DNA of 64,000 bases from NCBI RefSeq assembly GCF_029051685.1, contig NZ_JAACFT010000007.1:124001-188000 (forward strand). The letters run 5' to 3'. Under the pieces are notes generated by a model. It saw only the letters and a program-made list of their open reading frames with translations. It was not told the DNA's origin and ran no database searches. This DNA is from Bradyrhizobium sp. CSA207. Lineage in GTDB: Bacteria > Pseudomonadota > Alphaproteobacteria > Rhizobiales > Xanthobacteraceae. The stretch's first letter is position 1. Each line of letters starts with the position of its first letter. This document shows, piece by piece, positions 44,224 to 53,753 of the stretch. The position numbers and the translations under genes were made by a program.

Positions 44224-44853
44224 TCAACGCGCCGCAGGTTTCTCGATCAGCTTTTTCAGGCTGTCACGAGCCGGTTTGCTGTATCCGTCGCCACTGCCCG
44301 AAGGCTGCTGCTCGGAATCAGTTTGCTCTTCATCTGGTTTGTTTTTCTTGAATCTCTTCAAGATGGTGTTCTCGGGGTCATCCGGCAAGAGGGCCATCAG
44401 CCAATCCCCGGTTCCCTGGAGCACCACGCGGGATTTCGCCCCCGCGACCCAGTCCGGGCGCTGCTTGTCCGGCACCAGCCAGGTGAAGAACAGGAAGGCG
44501 ACCACGACGATCAAGAGCCCGCGGGCCAGCCCGAACAGGAAGCCGAGGGTGCGGTCCAGCGCGCCGATCCGCGAGTCCAGGATCATGTCGGAGATCCGGA
44601 CCGTGATCACGGAGACCACGACCAGGGTACCGACGAACACACCGGCGACCACCACCACGCTCGCGACCGTGTCGTTGTTGAAGTAGGTTTTTGCGGTCGG
44701 CAGCAGCTTCGAGAACGAGTACAGCGTCACGACCGCCGCCGCGCCCCAAGCCGCGATCGACAGGATTTCACGCATAAAGCCCCGGACCATCGCGAGCAGG
44801 CCCGAGATCAGCATCACACCGAGCAGGATCAGGTCGAGGAGGGTAATCGGCAT
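44224..44853 (-). CDS. cvpA: CvpA family membrane protein
   Basis: A 209-residue protein with four helices in the first 140 residues (starting LDLILLGVMLISGLLAMVRGF) and a polar, Lys-rich tail. This is the CvpA/colicin V production family, which affects envelope homeostasis. It precedes purF by 29 bases, the classic cvpA-purF pair. The start MPITLLDL at 44853 is chosen from family length; the ribosome-binding site is weak. Confidence 0.88.
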   Translation of the reverse strand: MPITLLDLILLGVMLISGLLAMVRGFMREILSIAAWGAAAVVTLYSFSKLLPTAKTYFNNDTVASVVVVAGVFVGTLVVVSVITVRISDMILDSRIGALDRTLGFLFGLARGLLIVVVAFLFFTWLVPDKQRPDWVAGAKSRVVLQGTGDWLMALLPDDPENTILKRFKKNKPDEEQTDSEQQPSGSGDGYSKPARDSLKKLIEKPAAR

Positions 44854-45020
44854 CGGCTGGTCTGGTCCGCTCGTACTCTCAAAGGTGCTCGGCGAATCGG
44901 TGTTTGGCCGCCGCCCTAACAGAAGGGCAGACGGCGCTCCCGGCAAGGCCGTAACCACGCAATCCCGTGCTGCTTTTGTGACGGCTGTATAGCGGTGGGG
45001 GCGGGGGACGTCACCTCCAC

Positions 45021-46466
45021 CTAACCCTCTCCACGGCGGAATCTTGGCGGTGTGGCATTTTTCTCCGCGGGCGCGCTCGATTCGCCCCGGCGAGAGCCGC
45101 GAGCGGCTATTTCCGCCACCAGGGTCGTCAGGCTGTTGATGGCGTTGAGCGAGAGCCCGGCGTCGCCGCCGACTTCGCCCCGGGCCGATTCGGGCAGCAC
45201 GGCGTGCTGGAAGCCGAGTTTGGCCGCTTCCTTCAGACGGGCCGGGGTCTGCGCCACCGGGCGGACCACGCCGGAGAGCGATATCTCGCCGAAATAGACC
45301 GCATCGGTCGGTAACTGCGCATTAACCAGAGACGACACCAGCGCGGCTGCGGCGGCGAGATCGGCGGCCGGCTCGTGGATGCGCAGGCCGCCTGCCACGT
45401 TCAGATAGACGTCGTGGCCGGACAGCTTGACCCCGCAATGGGCCTCCAGCACCGCGAGCACCATCGAGAGCCGGCTTGGATCCCAGCCGACCACGGCCCG
45501 GCGCGGGGTGCCGAGCGAGGTCGGCGCCACCAGCGCCTGCAATTCAACCAGGAGCGGCCTTGTGCCCTCGATCCCCGCGAACACCGCGGTACCCGGCGTG
45601 CCGAGGTCGCGCTCCGACAGGAACAGCTCCGACGGGTTGGTGACTTCGCGCAGGCCAAGGCCCGTCATCTCGAACACGCCGATCTCGTCGGTCGGGCCGA
45701 AACGGTTCTTCACGGCGCGCAGGATGCGGAATTGCTGCGAGCCTTCGCCCTCGAAAGACAGCACCGCATCGACCATGTGCTCGACCACGCGGGGGCCGGC
45801 GATCTGGCCGTCCTTGGTGACGTGGCCGACCAGGATGATGGCCGCGCCGGTCTTCTTGGCGAACCGGATCAGGGCCTGCGCCGAGGCGCGCACCTGCGTC
45901 ACCGTGCCGGGGGCCGATTCCACCGTGTCGGTCCACATCGTCTGGATCGAGTCGATCACGATCAGCCGGGGGACGGCGCCTTCCGACAGCGTCGAGACGA
46001 TGTCTTCCACCGACGTCTCGGCGGCCAGTTGCACTGGCGCATCCGACAGCCCGAGCCGCTCGGCGCGCAGGCGTACCTGGGCGATGGCCTCTTCGCCCGA
46101 GATGTAGACAATGCGATGTCCGGCGCGCGCCATCAGGCTCGTCGCCTGCGTCAGCAGCGTCGATTTGCCGATGCCGGGATCGCCGCCGACGAGCAACACC
46201 GAGCCGCGGACAAAGCCGCCACCGGTGACGCGGTCGAGCTCGGTCATGCCCGAGGACAGGCGAGGCGCGTCCTGGGTTTTTCCGGACAGGCTCTCCAGCG
46301 CAAACGTCCGTCCCTTGCGCTTGGAGCGGATCGACACCGGCACGCTGCCGGTCGTGTCCTCCTCGGCGAGCGTATTCCACTCGCCGCAGGACTCGCACTT
46401 GCCCTGCCAGCGGTTATAGGCCGCGCCGCAGTTCTGGCAGACGAAGGAAAGCGTGTTCTTGGCCAT
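45021..46466 (-). CDS. radA: DNA repair protein RadA
   Basis: A 481-residue branch-migration ATPase. It has the N-terminal zinc finger CQNCGAAYNRWQGKCESC, Walker A GGDPGIGKST, the RadA-specific KNRFG motif in VKNRFGPTDEIG and a C-terminal Lon-like domain with AGGLRIHEPAADLA. The start MAKNTLSF at 46466 matches the family. It acts in recombination intermediates together with RecA. Confidence 0.96.
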   Translation of the reverse strand: MAKNTLSFVCQNCGAAYNRWQGKCESCGEWNTLAEEDTTGSVPVSIRSKRKGRTFALESLSGKTQDAPRLSSGMTELDRVTGGGFVRGSVLLVGGDPGIGKSTLLTQATSLMARAGHRIVYISGEEAIAQVRLRAERLGLSDAPVQLAAETSVEDIVSTLSEGAVPRLIVIDSIQTMWTDTVESAPGTVTQVRASAQALIRFAKKTGAAIILVGHVTKDGQIAGPRVVEHMVDAVLSFEGEGSQQFRILRAVKNRFGPTDEIGVFEMTGLGLREVTNPSELFLSERDLGTPGTAVFAGIEGTRPLLVELQALVAPTSLGTPRRAVVGWDPSRLSMVLAVLEAHCGVKLSGHDVYLNVAGGLRIHEPAADLAAAAALVSSLVNAQLPTDAVYFGEISLSGVVRPVAQTPARLKEAAKLGFQHAVLPESARGEVGGDAGLSLNAINSLTTLVAEIAARGSRRGESSAPAEKNATPPRFRRGEG

Positions 46467-46803
46467 GGGAAAGGGATTCGAGGAGCTCGGATTTGCTGAT
46501 AGCACGGAATGGAAGGTCGTGAGGGGATCACCAGCGCCTCACTTATTGCAATTCATCGCGACATCCGCGTTGGGGCCCCGGCGCCAGGAACGCCGCTTCC
46601 AATCCGGCGCCCAATATCGGAATTGGAGGCACTCATGCGACATTCAATTGTTGCAGCTGCCGTTGTGCGACCTGTCAGAAGTCGCGATGGCACAAAGATG
46701 GCAGGCGGGCTTCCTCGATATGCAGCATACCGCAAGACTGGCTCCCGACAAGGACGGGATCTGCAGCGTGCGCCGGCGATAGCGGTGTTCCAGCGTACTT
46801 GCT
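46467..46803. other. Gap upstream of radA
   Basis: This 337-base stretch has no convincing gene. Two overlapping open frames of about 110 codons on the plus strand lack a ribosome-binding site and any family resemblance. A small dyad GTGAGG/CCTCAC lies within 70 bases of radA and may be part of its promoter region. Confidence 0.5.
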
Positions 46804-47664
46804 CTATGTCTTCACATCGAGACGCCTGCGAATGTCCCGCAGAAACCGGGTGAGCCCCTCATCGGCCGTCGTGCCGTCAGGCGCGCCGACGGTGGTGATG
46901 CCCCAGTTCGCCAACACCGCCTCCTGCACCGGGTTGGGCTGAGACACGAATGCGAATGATCTTGGTCGGTCCTGGCGGTGCCCCGATTCCTCCCATGTCT
47001 GCCAAATGCGGTGCAGCAGGAGGCGGATGTTCGGATCCGACATGCTGTAGCCGATGAACAGGAGCGTGCTTGCCAGGGCGTCGGCGCGAAACCGGACATC
47101 AAGCGGAGAATTGAACGCGAGCCGATTGAGGAAATCGGTCTCGGTCAGGACAAGCGAGGTATCATCGTCGAAGTCGCCATGAAATTTGATGATATGCGTA
47201 ACGCCGGCGGTCGCGCTCGCAATCTCCTTTGCGTTGCTAATCTTGGCATAGGGCTTTCCCAGGACATCGAACGCGGTCTCGAGATTGCGGTCGTAGTTCG
47301 TCGTATAAACCGTTGGAAAATCGAGCTCGACGATCAGCTTATGGAGCTTCGAGGCTGCGATCTTCCCCGGATCGACCCGCCAGTTGCGGTCCAACCAGCT
47401 CCGAAGTGGACCAATGCCGCCGCGCTTCAGCCGGTAATACTCCGCCAGTGTCTGATAGCCGCCATGCATCCCCTCGATGACGTCGCGTTCGAGACCAAGA
47501 TCATCCAGCAGATGGTCGATAAGGGATTGCCAGGATGGCAGGCCAACGGCCATCGAGACTCCTGCGCCGACGAACAAAATGGCGCGGCGCTGCCGTATCG
47601 CGGCGGCCAGAATGTCCTGAGGCGGCCCCTGCTGATCTGCAAGCCCTGTCGGCTGTTCGTCCAT
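46804..47664 (-). CDS. Stand-alone SIR2-like (SIR2_2) domain protein
   Basis: A 286-residue protein containing one SIR2_2-type NAD-binding domain. The NAD loop is FVGAGVSMAVGLPSW (residues 31-45), then TTNYDRNLE (121-129), HIIKFHGDFDD with the candidate catalytic His162, and FIGYSMSDPNIR (203-214), the hallmark end of this family. Such domains act as NAD hydrolases in phage-defence proteins; no second effector or sensor domain is attached here. The start MDEQPTGL has no good ribosome-binding site. It lies in an accessory insertion between radA and alr. Confidence 0.85.
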   Translation of the reverse strand: MDEQPTGLADQQGPPQDILAAAIRQRRAILFVGAGVSMAVGLPSWQSLIDHLLDDLGLERDVIEGMHGGYQTLAEYYRLKRGGIGPLRSWLDRNWRVDPGKIAASKLHKLIVELDFPTVYTTNYDRNLETAFDVLGKPYAKISNAKEIASATAGVTHIIKFHGDFDDDTSLVLTETDFLNRLAFNSPLDVRFRADALASTLLFIGYSMSDPNIRLLLHRIWQTWEESGHRQDRPRSFAFVSQPNPVQEAVLANWGITTVGAPDGTTADEGLTRFLRDIRRRLDVKT

Positions 47665-47729
47665 TAATCTTGAATGATCGGATGATAAGAGAGTTCCTAA
47701 CGGCCATTCGCCGCCCGAGCCAAGCGCCA

Positions 47730-48515
47730 TTACGTCTGCGTCGCGGTCCAGAGCATCGAGAGGCCGGCTGCGATCATGATCGCATCCATCACCATGCGGA
47801 ACATCTCGGGTTTCAGGTGCATGACGAAGCGCTTGGCGACGAAAGCGCCGGCCATGAGCGACGAACCTGCGATCAGGCCCTTGATGAAGACATCCTGCGT
47901 CAGCGCGCCGAAACGTTCGAAGGTCACGGACTTCGCGAAATAGAGGCCGAGCGAGGCGGCAGCCTCGGTTGCGAGGAATGCGCCCTTGCTCAGGCCATAG
48001 AAAAGGAACAGCGGCACGCTGAGCGGGCCAGTCGAGACCACGATGCCGGTGAGATAGCCGATGATTGCGCCGCCGATGGCGAGATGCCAGAGATTGGCCT
48101 TGAGGTGGTGGCGCGCCAGCCAGTGCCGCACCGGCACCATCGCGATCAGGAAGATGCCGATGGCGAGATCGACCGCATGGGAGGGCAGCGCCAGCAGCGT
48201 GCGCGCGCCGAGCACGGCGGCCGGAATCCCCGTCACCGAATAGGCCGCGCAGGCCCGCCAGTCGACCTCGCGCCACCAGGCAAGAATGCGCGAAAAGTTC
48301 GCCATGACGGAAGCCACGGCCATGATCGGCACGGCTTCCTTCGGCCCATAGGCATAGACCAGCACCGGCATCAGCATGATCGACGAGCCCGTGCCGACGA
48401 TGCCCGAGATGGTGCCGGCGACGAGGCCGACGGTGAGAACGAACAGGAAGGCCAAGGGAGTAGGGGGCAAGTCTTCGATGATAGTATCGTGCCGGTGTTT
48501 TGCCCGCCAAGTCAA
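47730..48515 (-). CDS. TauE/SafE family membrane permease
   Basis: A 261-residue protein with about 8 helices. It has GLVAGTISGIVGTGSSIMLMPVL near the N-terminus and a second, weaker copy (GAIIGYLTGIVVSTGPLSVPLF), as in the TauE/SafE family. The start is uncertain: a TTG at 48515 gives the length stated, but a TTG at 48470 (LPPTPLAFLF) would fit relatives better. It precedes the SIR2 gene on the same strand by 65 bases. Confidence 0.8.
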   Translation of the reverse strand: MTWRAKHRHDTIIEDLPPTPLAFLFVLTVGLVAGTISGIVGTGSSIMLMPVLVYAYGPKEAVPIMAVASVMANFSRILAWWREVDWRACAAYSVTGIPAAVLGARTLLALPSHAVDLAIGIFLIAMVPVRHWLARHHLKANLWHLAIGGAIIGYLTGIVVSTGPLSVPLFLFYGLSKGAFLATEAAASLGLYFAKSVTFERFGALTQDVFIKGLIAGSSLMAGAFVAKRFVMHLKPEMFRMVMDAIMIAAGLSMLWTATQT

Positions 48516-48720
48516 ACCGCACTCGCGGACATGCGTAAGGTATTGATTCGACTACGGTCGTCTACTGTGCATGGGGTTGTTTTTCATATTTTGGATTGTC
48601 GGCTGGCCGGGGGCCGCAGCGCATTTTGAGCGCGCAGGGCGGCGGCGCGCACTGCTGACAGCATGTTGGCAGCAGCCACCGGCTACGACCACCTCCTGAC
48701 AAAAGTGGAGGGTGCGAGTC

Positions 48721-49089
48721 ATGCCAATTGAGGCAAGCTGTCATTGCGGTGAGACCGTGTTCGAGGTGACGGAGGCGCCGGCGAGCGTGACACGCTGCAC
48801 CTGCTCGCTCTGCGCCAAGCGGGGCGCGCTGTGGGCCTATTACAAGCCGGCGCAGTTCCGCCTGCTGTCGCCGCCAGAGAACGTCGCGACTTATCTCTGG
48901 GGCAGCCGCACCGTCAAACATCATTTCTGTGCAAGCTGCGGCTGCGGCACCTATTCGGAGTCGCCGGACTGGTCGACCGGCAAGCCCGATTTCGACAATC
49001 CCAAAATCGGCGTCAACGCGCGCCTGTTCGACGATTTCGATCTGGATGCGGTGCCGGTGAATGTGATCGATGGCAAGAATTTGTGGTGA
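48721..49089 (+). CDS. GFA family protein (glutathione-dependent formaldehyde-activating-like)
   Basis: A 122-residue zinc protein with the GFA pattern of cysteines: ASCHCGETVFEV, TRCTCSLCAKRGALW and HHFCASCGCGTY. These bind two zinc ions. Members condense formaldehyde with glutathione or have related carbon-sulfur lyase roles. The start ATG 48721 gives MPIEASCHCG. It is convergent with the exonuclease gene, 6 bases away. Confidence 0.88.
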   Translation: MPIEASCHCGETVFEVTEAPASVTRCTCSLCAKRGALWAYYKPAQFRLLSPPENVATYLWGSRTVKHHFCASCGCGTYSESPDWSTGKPDFDNPKIGVNARLFDDFDLDAVPVNVIDGKNLW

Positions 49090-49095
49090 GCGCGG

Positions 49096-49866
49096 TCACC
49101 GCAGCACCACCCACGCCGGCGCGTGATCGCTGGCGCCGTCCTCGCCGCGGACCGTCTTGTCGACGCCGGCTTTGGCCAGGCGCGAGACGAGGGCAGGGCT
49201 GAGCAGGAGATGATCGAGCCGCAGGCCCGCATCGCGCGGCCAGCGGTTTCGCTTGTAGTCCCAGAAAGTGTAGATGCGCTGGTCCGGATTGAGCTCACGG
49301 ATCGCGTCGCACCAGCCTTGCGCGACGAGCGAGGCGTAGGCCGCGCGGCTCTTTGGCTGGATCAGAGCATCATTGTCCCATGACCGGGTTGGATAGATGT
49401 CGATCGCGGTCGGCGCGACGTTGTAGTCGCCAGCGAGCACCACAGGCAGATCCTGCCTGACGAAGGTTTTGGCGTGGCGCTTGAGACGCGCGAACCAATC
49501 GAGCTTGTCGTCGAATTTCGGCCCCGGCTGCGGGTTGCCGTTGGGCAGATAGATGCTGGTGACGATGATGCCGCGCACCGCGGCCTCGATGTAGCGTGCT
49601 TCGTGATCGCCAGGCTTTCCCGGCAACCGGTCGCGCGTCAGCACGGGCTCGGCGTTACGGGCGAGGATGGCGACGCCGTTCCAGGTCTTTTGTCCACGCC
49701 AGACTGCGCCATAGCCGGCCTTCTCGATCGCCGCCGCCGGAAATTCGCCATCACTTGCCTTCAACTCCTGGAGCGCGACGACATCGGGCTTTGCTGCGCG
49801 CATCCATGCCAGCAGATTGGGCAGGCGGCGGTTGATGTTGTTGATGTTGAATGTCGCAATCTTCAT
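49096..49866 (-). CDS. xth: Exodeoxyribonuclease III
   Basis: A 256-residue apurinic/apyrimidinic endonuclease and 3'-exonuclease. It starts MKIATFNINNINRRL and has the metal-site Glu in ALQELK, the GDYNVAPTAID active-site stretch and the RLDHLLLSP ... SDHAPAWV end with catalytic Asp and His. Family length is normal. Confidence 0.92.
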   Translation of the reverse strand: MKIATFNINNINRRLPNLLAWMRAAKPDVVALQELKASDGEFPAAAIEKAGYGAVWRGQKTWNGVAILARNAEPVLTRDRLPGKPGDHEARYIEAAVRGIIVTSIYLPNGNPQPGPKFDDKLDWFARLKRHAKTFVRQDLPVVLAGDYNVAPTAIDIYPTRSWDNDALIQPKSRAAYASLVAQGWCDAIRELNPDQRIYTFWDYKRNRWPRDAGLRLDHLLLSPALVSRLAKAGVDKTVRGEDGASDHAPAWVVLR

Positions 49867-49907
49867 GTAGAGCTGACCGCCTCGCACGTTCCGACACCGG
49901 AGAGACA

Positions 49908-50126
49908 ATGTCCAAGTTGAACTTTGCCGCTATCGCATTTGCCGTCGCTTTCTCCGGGGCCGCTTTTGCACAATCGGCCGATCCGCGCGGCGCGTGCAAG
50001 GCGGACTACGACAAATTCTGTGCCGGCCTGGCACCGGGCGGCGGCATCCTCGCCTGCCTCAACGGCAAGCGCGACCAGCTCAGCGCGACCTGCAAGGCGG
50101 CGCTGGACAGCAGGAAAAAGAAGTAA
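49908..50126 (+). CDS. Small exported Cys-rich repeat protein
   Basis: A 72-residue protein with a signal peptide (cut near AFAQSA) and a mature part with three or four cysteines in GACKADYDKFCAGL, ILACLNGK and SATCKAALDS. This is one unit of the Golgi-apparatus-protein-like Cys-rich repeat (PF00839). Role unknown; probably periplasmic. ATG 49908 follows GGAGAG. Confidence 0.75.
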   Translation: MSKLNFAAIAFAVAFSGAAFAQSADPRGACKADYDKFCAGLAPGGGILACLNGKRDQLSATCKAALDSRKKK

Positions 50127-50137
50127 GCGGTGAGCTT

Positions 50138-51418
50138 CTAGCTCGGCAGCGGCGGCGGGCTTGCCGGCTGCTCGGCCGGCGGGGAAGATGACTGCTCGGC
50201 CGCCTGCACGGCAACCGGCCGCTCCAGCGGCTCCACCACATTGCCACCCTTGTAGATGCGTGCGTAGCGGCGGCCGAGGCTGGTCAGCACCTCGTAGCCG
50301 ATCGTGCCGAAGTGATGCGCGAGCTCGTCGACGGTGATGCCGTCGCCGAGCAGCGTCACCAAATGGCCGCGCCGTGCCGCGTTCGGCGGCAGATCGGTGA
50401 TGTCGATCGCGATCAGGTCCATGGACACGCGGCCCGCAACGGGGCAGCGCCTGCCCGCGACGATCACCTCGGCGCCGCGGGTGCCGTCATTGGAGCTGGC
50501 GGCGCGGAAATAGCCGTCGGCATAACCGACCGCGATGATCGCGAGCTTGGTCGGCCGCCGCGCCGTCCATGTGCCGCCATAGCCGACGCCCTCGCCACGC
50601 TCGACATTGCGGGTCTGCACGATCCGCGCCTTCAGGTCCACGACCGGCTGCATCGGATTGTCAGCCTCCGGCGTCGGGTTGACGCCGTAGAGCGCAGCGC
50701 CGGGCCGTACCAGATCGAACTGGAACGGCGCACCGAGGAAGATGCCGGAGGAATTGGCGAGGGCCGCCGGTACGCCGGAGAATTCGCTGGCGATGCCGCG
50801 GAAAGCCGCAAGCTGCTTGGCGTTGACGGGGCTGTTGAGCTGCTCGGCCGAGACCAGATGGCTCATCACCAGCGTGATGCCGTGATCGCCAGCGTTGATG
50901 CGGGGGATGATCGCCTGCGCTTCCGCAAGCGTCAGGCCGAGCCGGTTCATGCCGGTGTCGATGTGGATCGCAGCTCCTCCGGACCATCCGGTGCGGCGGC
51001 AGAACACGTCCCACTCGGCGAGCTCGTTGAGATCGCCGATCACCGGGCGGCAGTTGATTTTTGCATAATGCTCGCCGGTGTTCTGGAAGTAGCCGCCGAG
51101 CACGTAGATCGCGGCTTCCGGCGCTGCTGCGCGTGCGGAGCGGGCCTCCTCGATCGTGGCGACGAAGAAGGTCTTGCAGCCGGCCTTGTTCAGCGCGCGT
51201 GCGACCTGCTCGGTGCCACAGCCATAGGCGTTGGCCTTGATCACCGCCGAGCATTCGGCAGGCACCGCCGTCTTCTCGAGCTTGCGCCAGTTGGCGATGA
51301 TGGCGTCGAGATCGACGGTGAGCACGCCGCCATAGGCTGCGAGCGCGGCAGCCTGATTGGCCTCCGCGGAGAGAAGGCCGGTTTGTGGAATCATTTTCGG
51401 GTCGGACGCCATTGTCAT
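50138..51418 (-). CDS. alr: Alanine racemase
   Basis: A 426-residue PLP enzyme making D-alanine for peptidoglycan. The PLP lysine lies in VIKANAYGCG. IDTGMNRLGL and the GYGGTW region near the second active-site residue follow. A Pro/Ala-rich C-terminal tail of about 25 residues (SSSPPAEQPASPPPLPS) is an extension beyond the usual end. It lies downstream of dnaB with 57 bases between them. Confidence 0.94.
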   Translation of the reverse strand: MTMASDPKMIPQTGLLSAEANQAAALAAYGGVLTVDLDAIIANWRKLEKTAVPAECSAVIKANAYGCGTEQVARALNKAGCKTFFVATIEEARSARAAAPEAAIYVLGGYFQNTGEHYAKINCRPVIGDLNELAEWDVFCRRTGWSGGAAIHIDTGMNRLGLTLAEAQAIIPRINAGDHGITLVMSHLVSAEQLNSPVNAKQLAAFRGIASEFSGVPAALANSSGIFLGAPFQFDLVRPGAALYGVNPTPEADNPMQPVVDLKARIVQTRNVERGEGVGYGGTWTARRPTKLAIIAVGYADGYFRAASSNDGTRGAEVIVAGRRCPVAGRVSMDLIAIDITDLPPNAARRGHLVTLLGDGITVDELAHHFGTIGYEVLTSLGRRYARIYKGGNVVEPLERPVAVQAAEQSSSPPAEQPASPPPLPS

Positions 51419-51475
51419 GGCGCCGTTTTACGCAAGAGCCCGGCGTGGTTCAACCCAGGGAACCTGCCAAGGGAC

Positions 51476-52978
51476 CTAGTACTCGCTGCGGTCCGGCAAT
51501 TGGCTCCCCTCGGCGAGATCGCCGAAACGGGTGACCATAGAATCGAATTGTAATGGAACAGTGCCGGTTGGACCGTGACGCTGTTTGCCGATGATGACTT
51601 CGGCCTTACCTAGCGCACGATCCATCTCCATCTGCCACTTGTGATGCTCTTCGGTGCCAAGGTTCGGCTGCTTCATAGCCAGGTAGTACTCTTCGCGGTA
51701 CACGAACAGCACGACGTCGGCGTCCTGCTCGATCGAGCCGGATTCACGCAGGTCCGAGAGCTGTGGCCGCTTGTCTTCGCGGGATTCGACCTGACGCGAG
51801 AGCTGCGACAGCGCGATGATGGGGACGCTGAGCTCCTTGGCCAGAGCTTTTAGGCTGGTCGTGATCTCCGTGATTTCCTGCACGCGATTTTCGCTCCGCT
51901 TGCCCGAGCCGGACAGCAGCTGGATGTAGTCGATCACGATGAGATCGAGGCCCTTCTGCCGCTTCAGCCGGCGCGCCCGCGCCATCAGCTGCGCGATCGA
52001 CAGACCGCCGGTCTCATCGACGTAGAACGGCAGCGACTGCAGCTCGACCGAAACTTCGCGGATCTTCTCGAATTCGACATCCGAAATGCCGCCGCGGCGG
52101 ATGTGGGAGGACGGAATGCCGCTCCTTTCGGCCAAAATACGGGTGGCAAGCTGATCAGCCGACATTTCGCAGGAGAAGAAACCAACGACGCCCCCGTTGG
52201 CGGCCTTCATGGTGCCGTCGGCCTGGAGTTCCGGAACATAGGCCTGGGCGACATTGTAGGCGATATTGGTCGCAAGCGAGGTCTTGCCCATGCCGGGACG
52301 GCCCGCCACGATGATGAGGTCGGAGTGCTGCAAGCCGCCCATCTTGGTGTCGAGGTCGCGCAACCCCGTCGAGATGCCGGACAGCTTGCCGTCACGCTGG
52401 AATGCTTTCGCCGCGAGATCGACCGCGACCGTCAGCGCCTGCGAGAACTTCTGGAAGCCGCCGTCATATCGGCCGGACTCGGCGAGCTCGTAGAGGCGGC
52501 GCTCGGCGTCCTCGATCTGCGCCCGCGGCGCGAAGTCGACCGGGGCGTCATAGGCGACATTGACCATGTCCTCGCCGATGCCGATCAGGTCGCGCCGTAG
52601 CGCCAGGTCGTAGATGGTGCGGCCGTAGTCCTGGGCGTTGATGATCGTGGTTGCTTCGGCGGCGAGGCGCGCCAGATACTGCCCGATGGTCATGCCGCCG
52701 ACGTCGGTATCGGCAGGCAGAAAGGTTTTCAGCGTGACGGGCGTCGCGATCTTGCCCATCCGGATCAGGCTGCTGGCGGTCTCGAAGATTGTCTGGTGCA
52801 GCGGCTCGAAATAGTGCTTCGGCTCCAGGAAGTCGGAGACGCGATAGAAGGCGTCGTTGTTGACCAGGATCGCGCCCAAAAGGCTCTGTTCCGCCTCGAT
52901 ATTATGCGGCGCGCTCCGGTAGGCCGGAGTTCCGGCATCGGGCGCGAGTTTGAGGACGTTCGAATCAGTCAGGGCCAT
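51476..52978 (-). CDS. dnaB: Replicative DNA helicase
   Basis: A 500-residue hexameric helicase of the replication fork. The N-domain begins APHNIEAEQSLLGAILVNN; the RecA-like C-domain holds Walker A GRPGMGKTSLA, Walker B LIVIDYIQLLSG and LSQLSRQVESR with the arginine-finger region. Length is typical. Alr follows in the same direction. Upstream there is no gene for 290 bases except a possible small membrane protein. Confidence 0.96.
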   Translation of the reverse strand: MALTDSNVLKLAPDAGTPAYRSAPHNIEAEQSLLGAILVNNDAFYRVSDFLEPKHYFEPLHQTIFETASSLIRMGKIATPVTLKTFLPADTDVGGMTIGQYLARLAAEATTIINAQDYGRTIYDLALRRDLIGIGEDMVNVAYDAPVDFAPRAQIEDAERRLYELAESGRYDGGFQKFSQALTVAVDLAAKAFQRDGKLSGISTGLRDLDTKMGGLQHSDLIIVAGRPGMGKTSLATNIAYNVAQAYVPELQADGTMKAANGGVVGFFSCEMSADQLATRILAERSGIPSSHIRRGGISDVEFEKIREVSVELQSLPFYVDETGGLSIAQLMARARRLKRQKGLDLIVIDYIQLLSGSGKRSENRVQEITEITTSLKALAKELSVPIIALSQLSRQVESREDKRPQLSDLRESGSIEQDADVVLFVYREEYYLAMKQPNLGTEEHHKWQMEMDRALGKAEVIIGKQRHGPTGTVPLQFDSMVTRFGDLAEGSQLPDRSEY

Positions 52979-53269
52979 GGTCAGACGTGCTTAACAATTT
53001 TTTTGGGCGGAGGCGGGGCGGCGATAAAGCGCCGACTGCGGCGGAAGCGGAAGCGAAAGCTCACCGCTATCAACCGCTCAGTTAAAATGGTGGATGACTA
53101 GTGGTCGCAGCATGCGCGGCGCTTGACGGATTTTCGTGGAATTCGCCGGGGCTGCACTGGCCGCTGCCCAGCCACGGAAAAATCCGGATTAGGTGAACCT
53201 TATGTGTCGGCGCGCCGACCTACCAGAAGCGCGCGCAACTCGGGCGCGCTGGTGGCTTTTGGCGCGGGT

Positions 53270-53389
53270 TCAGACCAGCAGGAGGTAGACCAGCGCAATC
53301 AAGGCCGCGCCGACGCCGGTGGCGATCAGCGCGTAATCGGTGCGGAGGTCGTCCTGCACGTCGAATGAGGTTTGTCTCTCTTTGCTCAT
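53270..53389 (-). CDS. Small single-pass membrane protein (39 aa)
   Basis: A 39-residue frame starts at the ATG at 53389 and runs to a TGA at 53270-53272. It has a charged N-terminus (MSKERQTSFDVQDDLRTDY) and one C-terminal helix ending LIALVYLLLV. No strong ribosome-binding site is seen. The clear tail-anchored-like arrangement supports a real gene. It is too short for common gene callers. Confidence 0.5.
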   Translation of the reverse strand: MSKERQTSFDVQDDLRTDYALIATGVGAALIALVYLLLV

Positions 53390-53534
53390 GGCGACGGTCT
53401 AGGCCAGGGCCGACCAGACTTATGTGAAACAGATCACATCTCTCCGGATTCTTTCGGGGGTTACGACCGGAACACGCAGGCGGGCAGAGGGTTGTTCCGC
53501 GGACACTCGCTGTCAGGGAGACGAGGGCAAGGCG

Positions 53535-53741
53535 ATGCGGCCAGAACGGCAGCACCAGATGTGGCGCAGCGAGGCGGGCAGCCGGCTTTGGCTGTCGGGG
53601 CTGATCGCCGCCATGGAGCAGGCCGCGCGGCCCGAAATCCGGCGCGAGCCAGTCGAAACCGAAACCCTCGCGCGGCTGCGGGCGCATCTGGCTGCCCCGG
53701 CCGCCTTCCGGCTTTTCCCGGTCTCGCGCTGGCGTCATTAG
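53535..53741 (+). CDS. Small basic hypothetical protein (68 aa)
   Basis: A 68-residue Arg-rich protein starting MRPERQHQMWRSEAGSRLW behind GAGGGCAAGG. It has two short helical parts and ends FRLFPVSRWRH. No domain is recognised. The ribosome-binding site favours expression, but antisense coding bias could also explain the open frame. Confidence 0.45.
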   Translation: MRPERQHQMWRSEAGSRLWLSGLIAAMEQAARPEIRREPVETETLARLRAHLAAPAAFRLFPVSRWRH

Positions 53742-53753
53742 GACCTATAGGAC

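Noticed and set aside
46453..46853. Two overlapping plus-strand frames of about 110 codons upstream of radA
   Set aside because: No ribosome-binding site, no motif, and one overlaps the radA start; treated as chance open frames.
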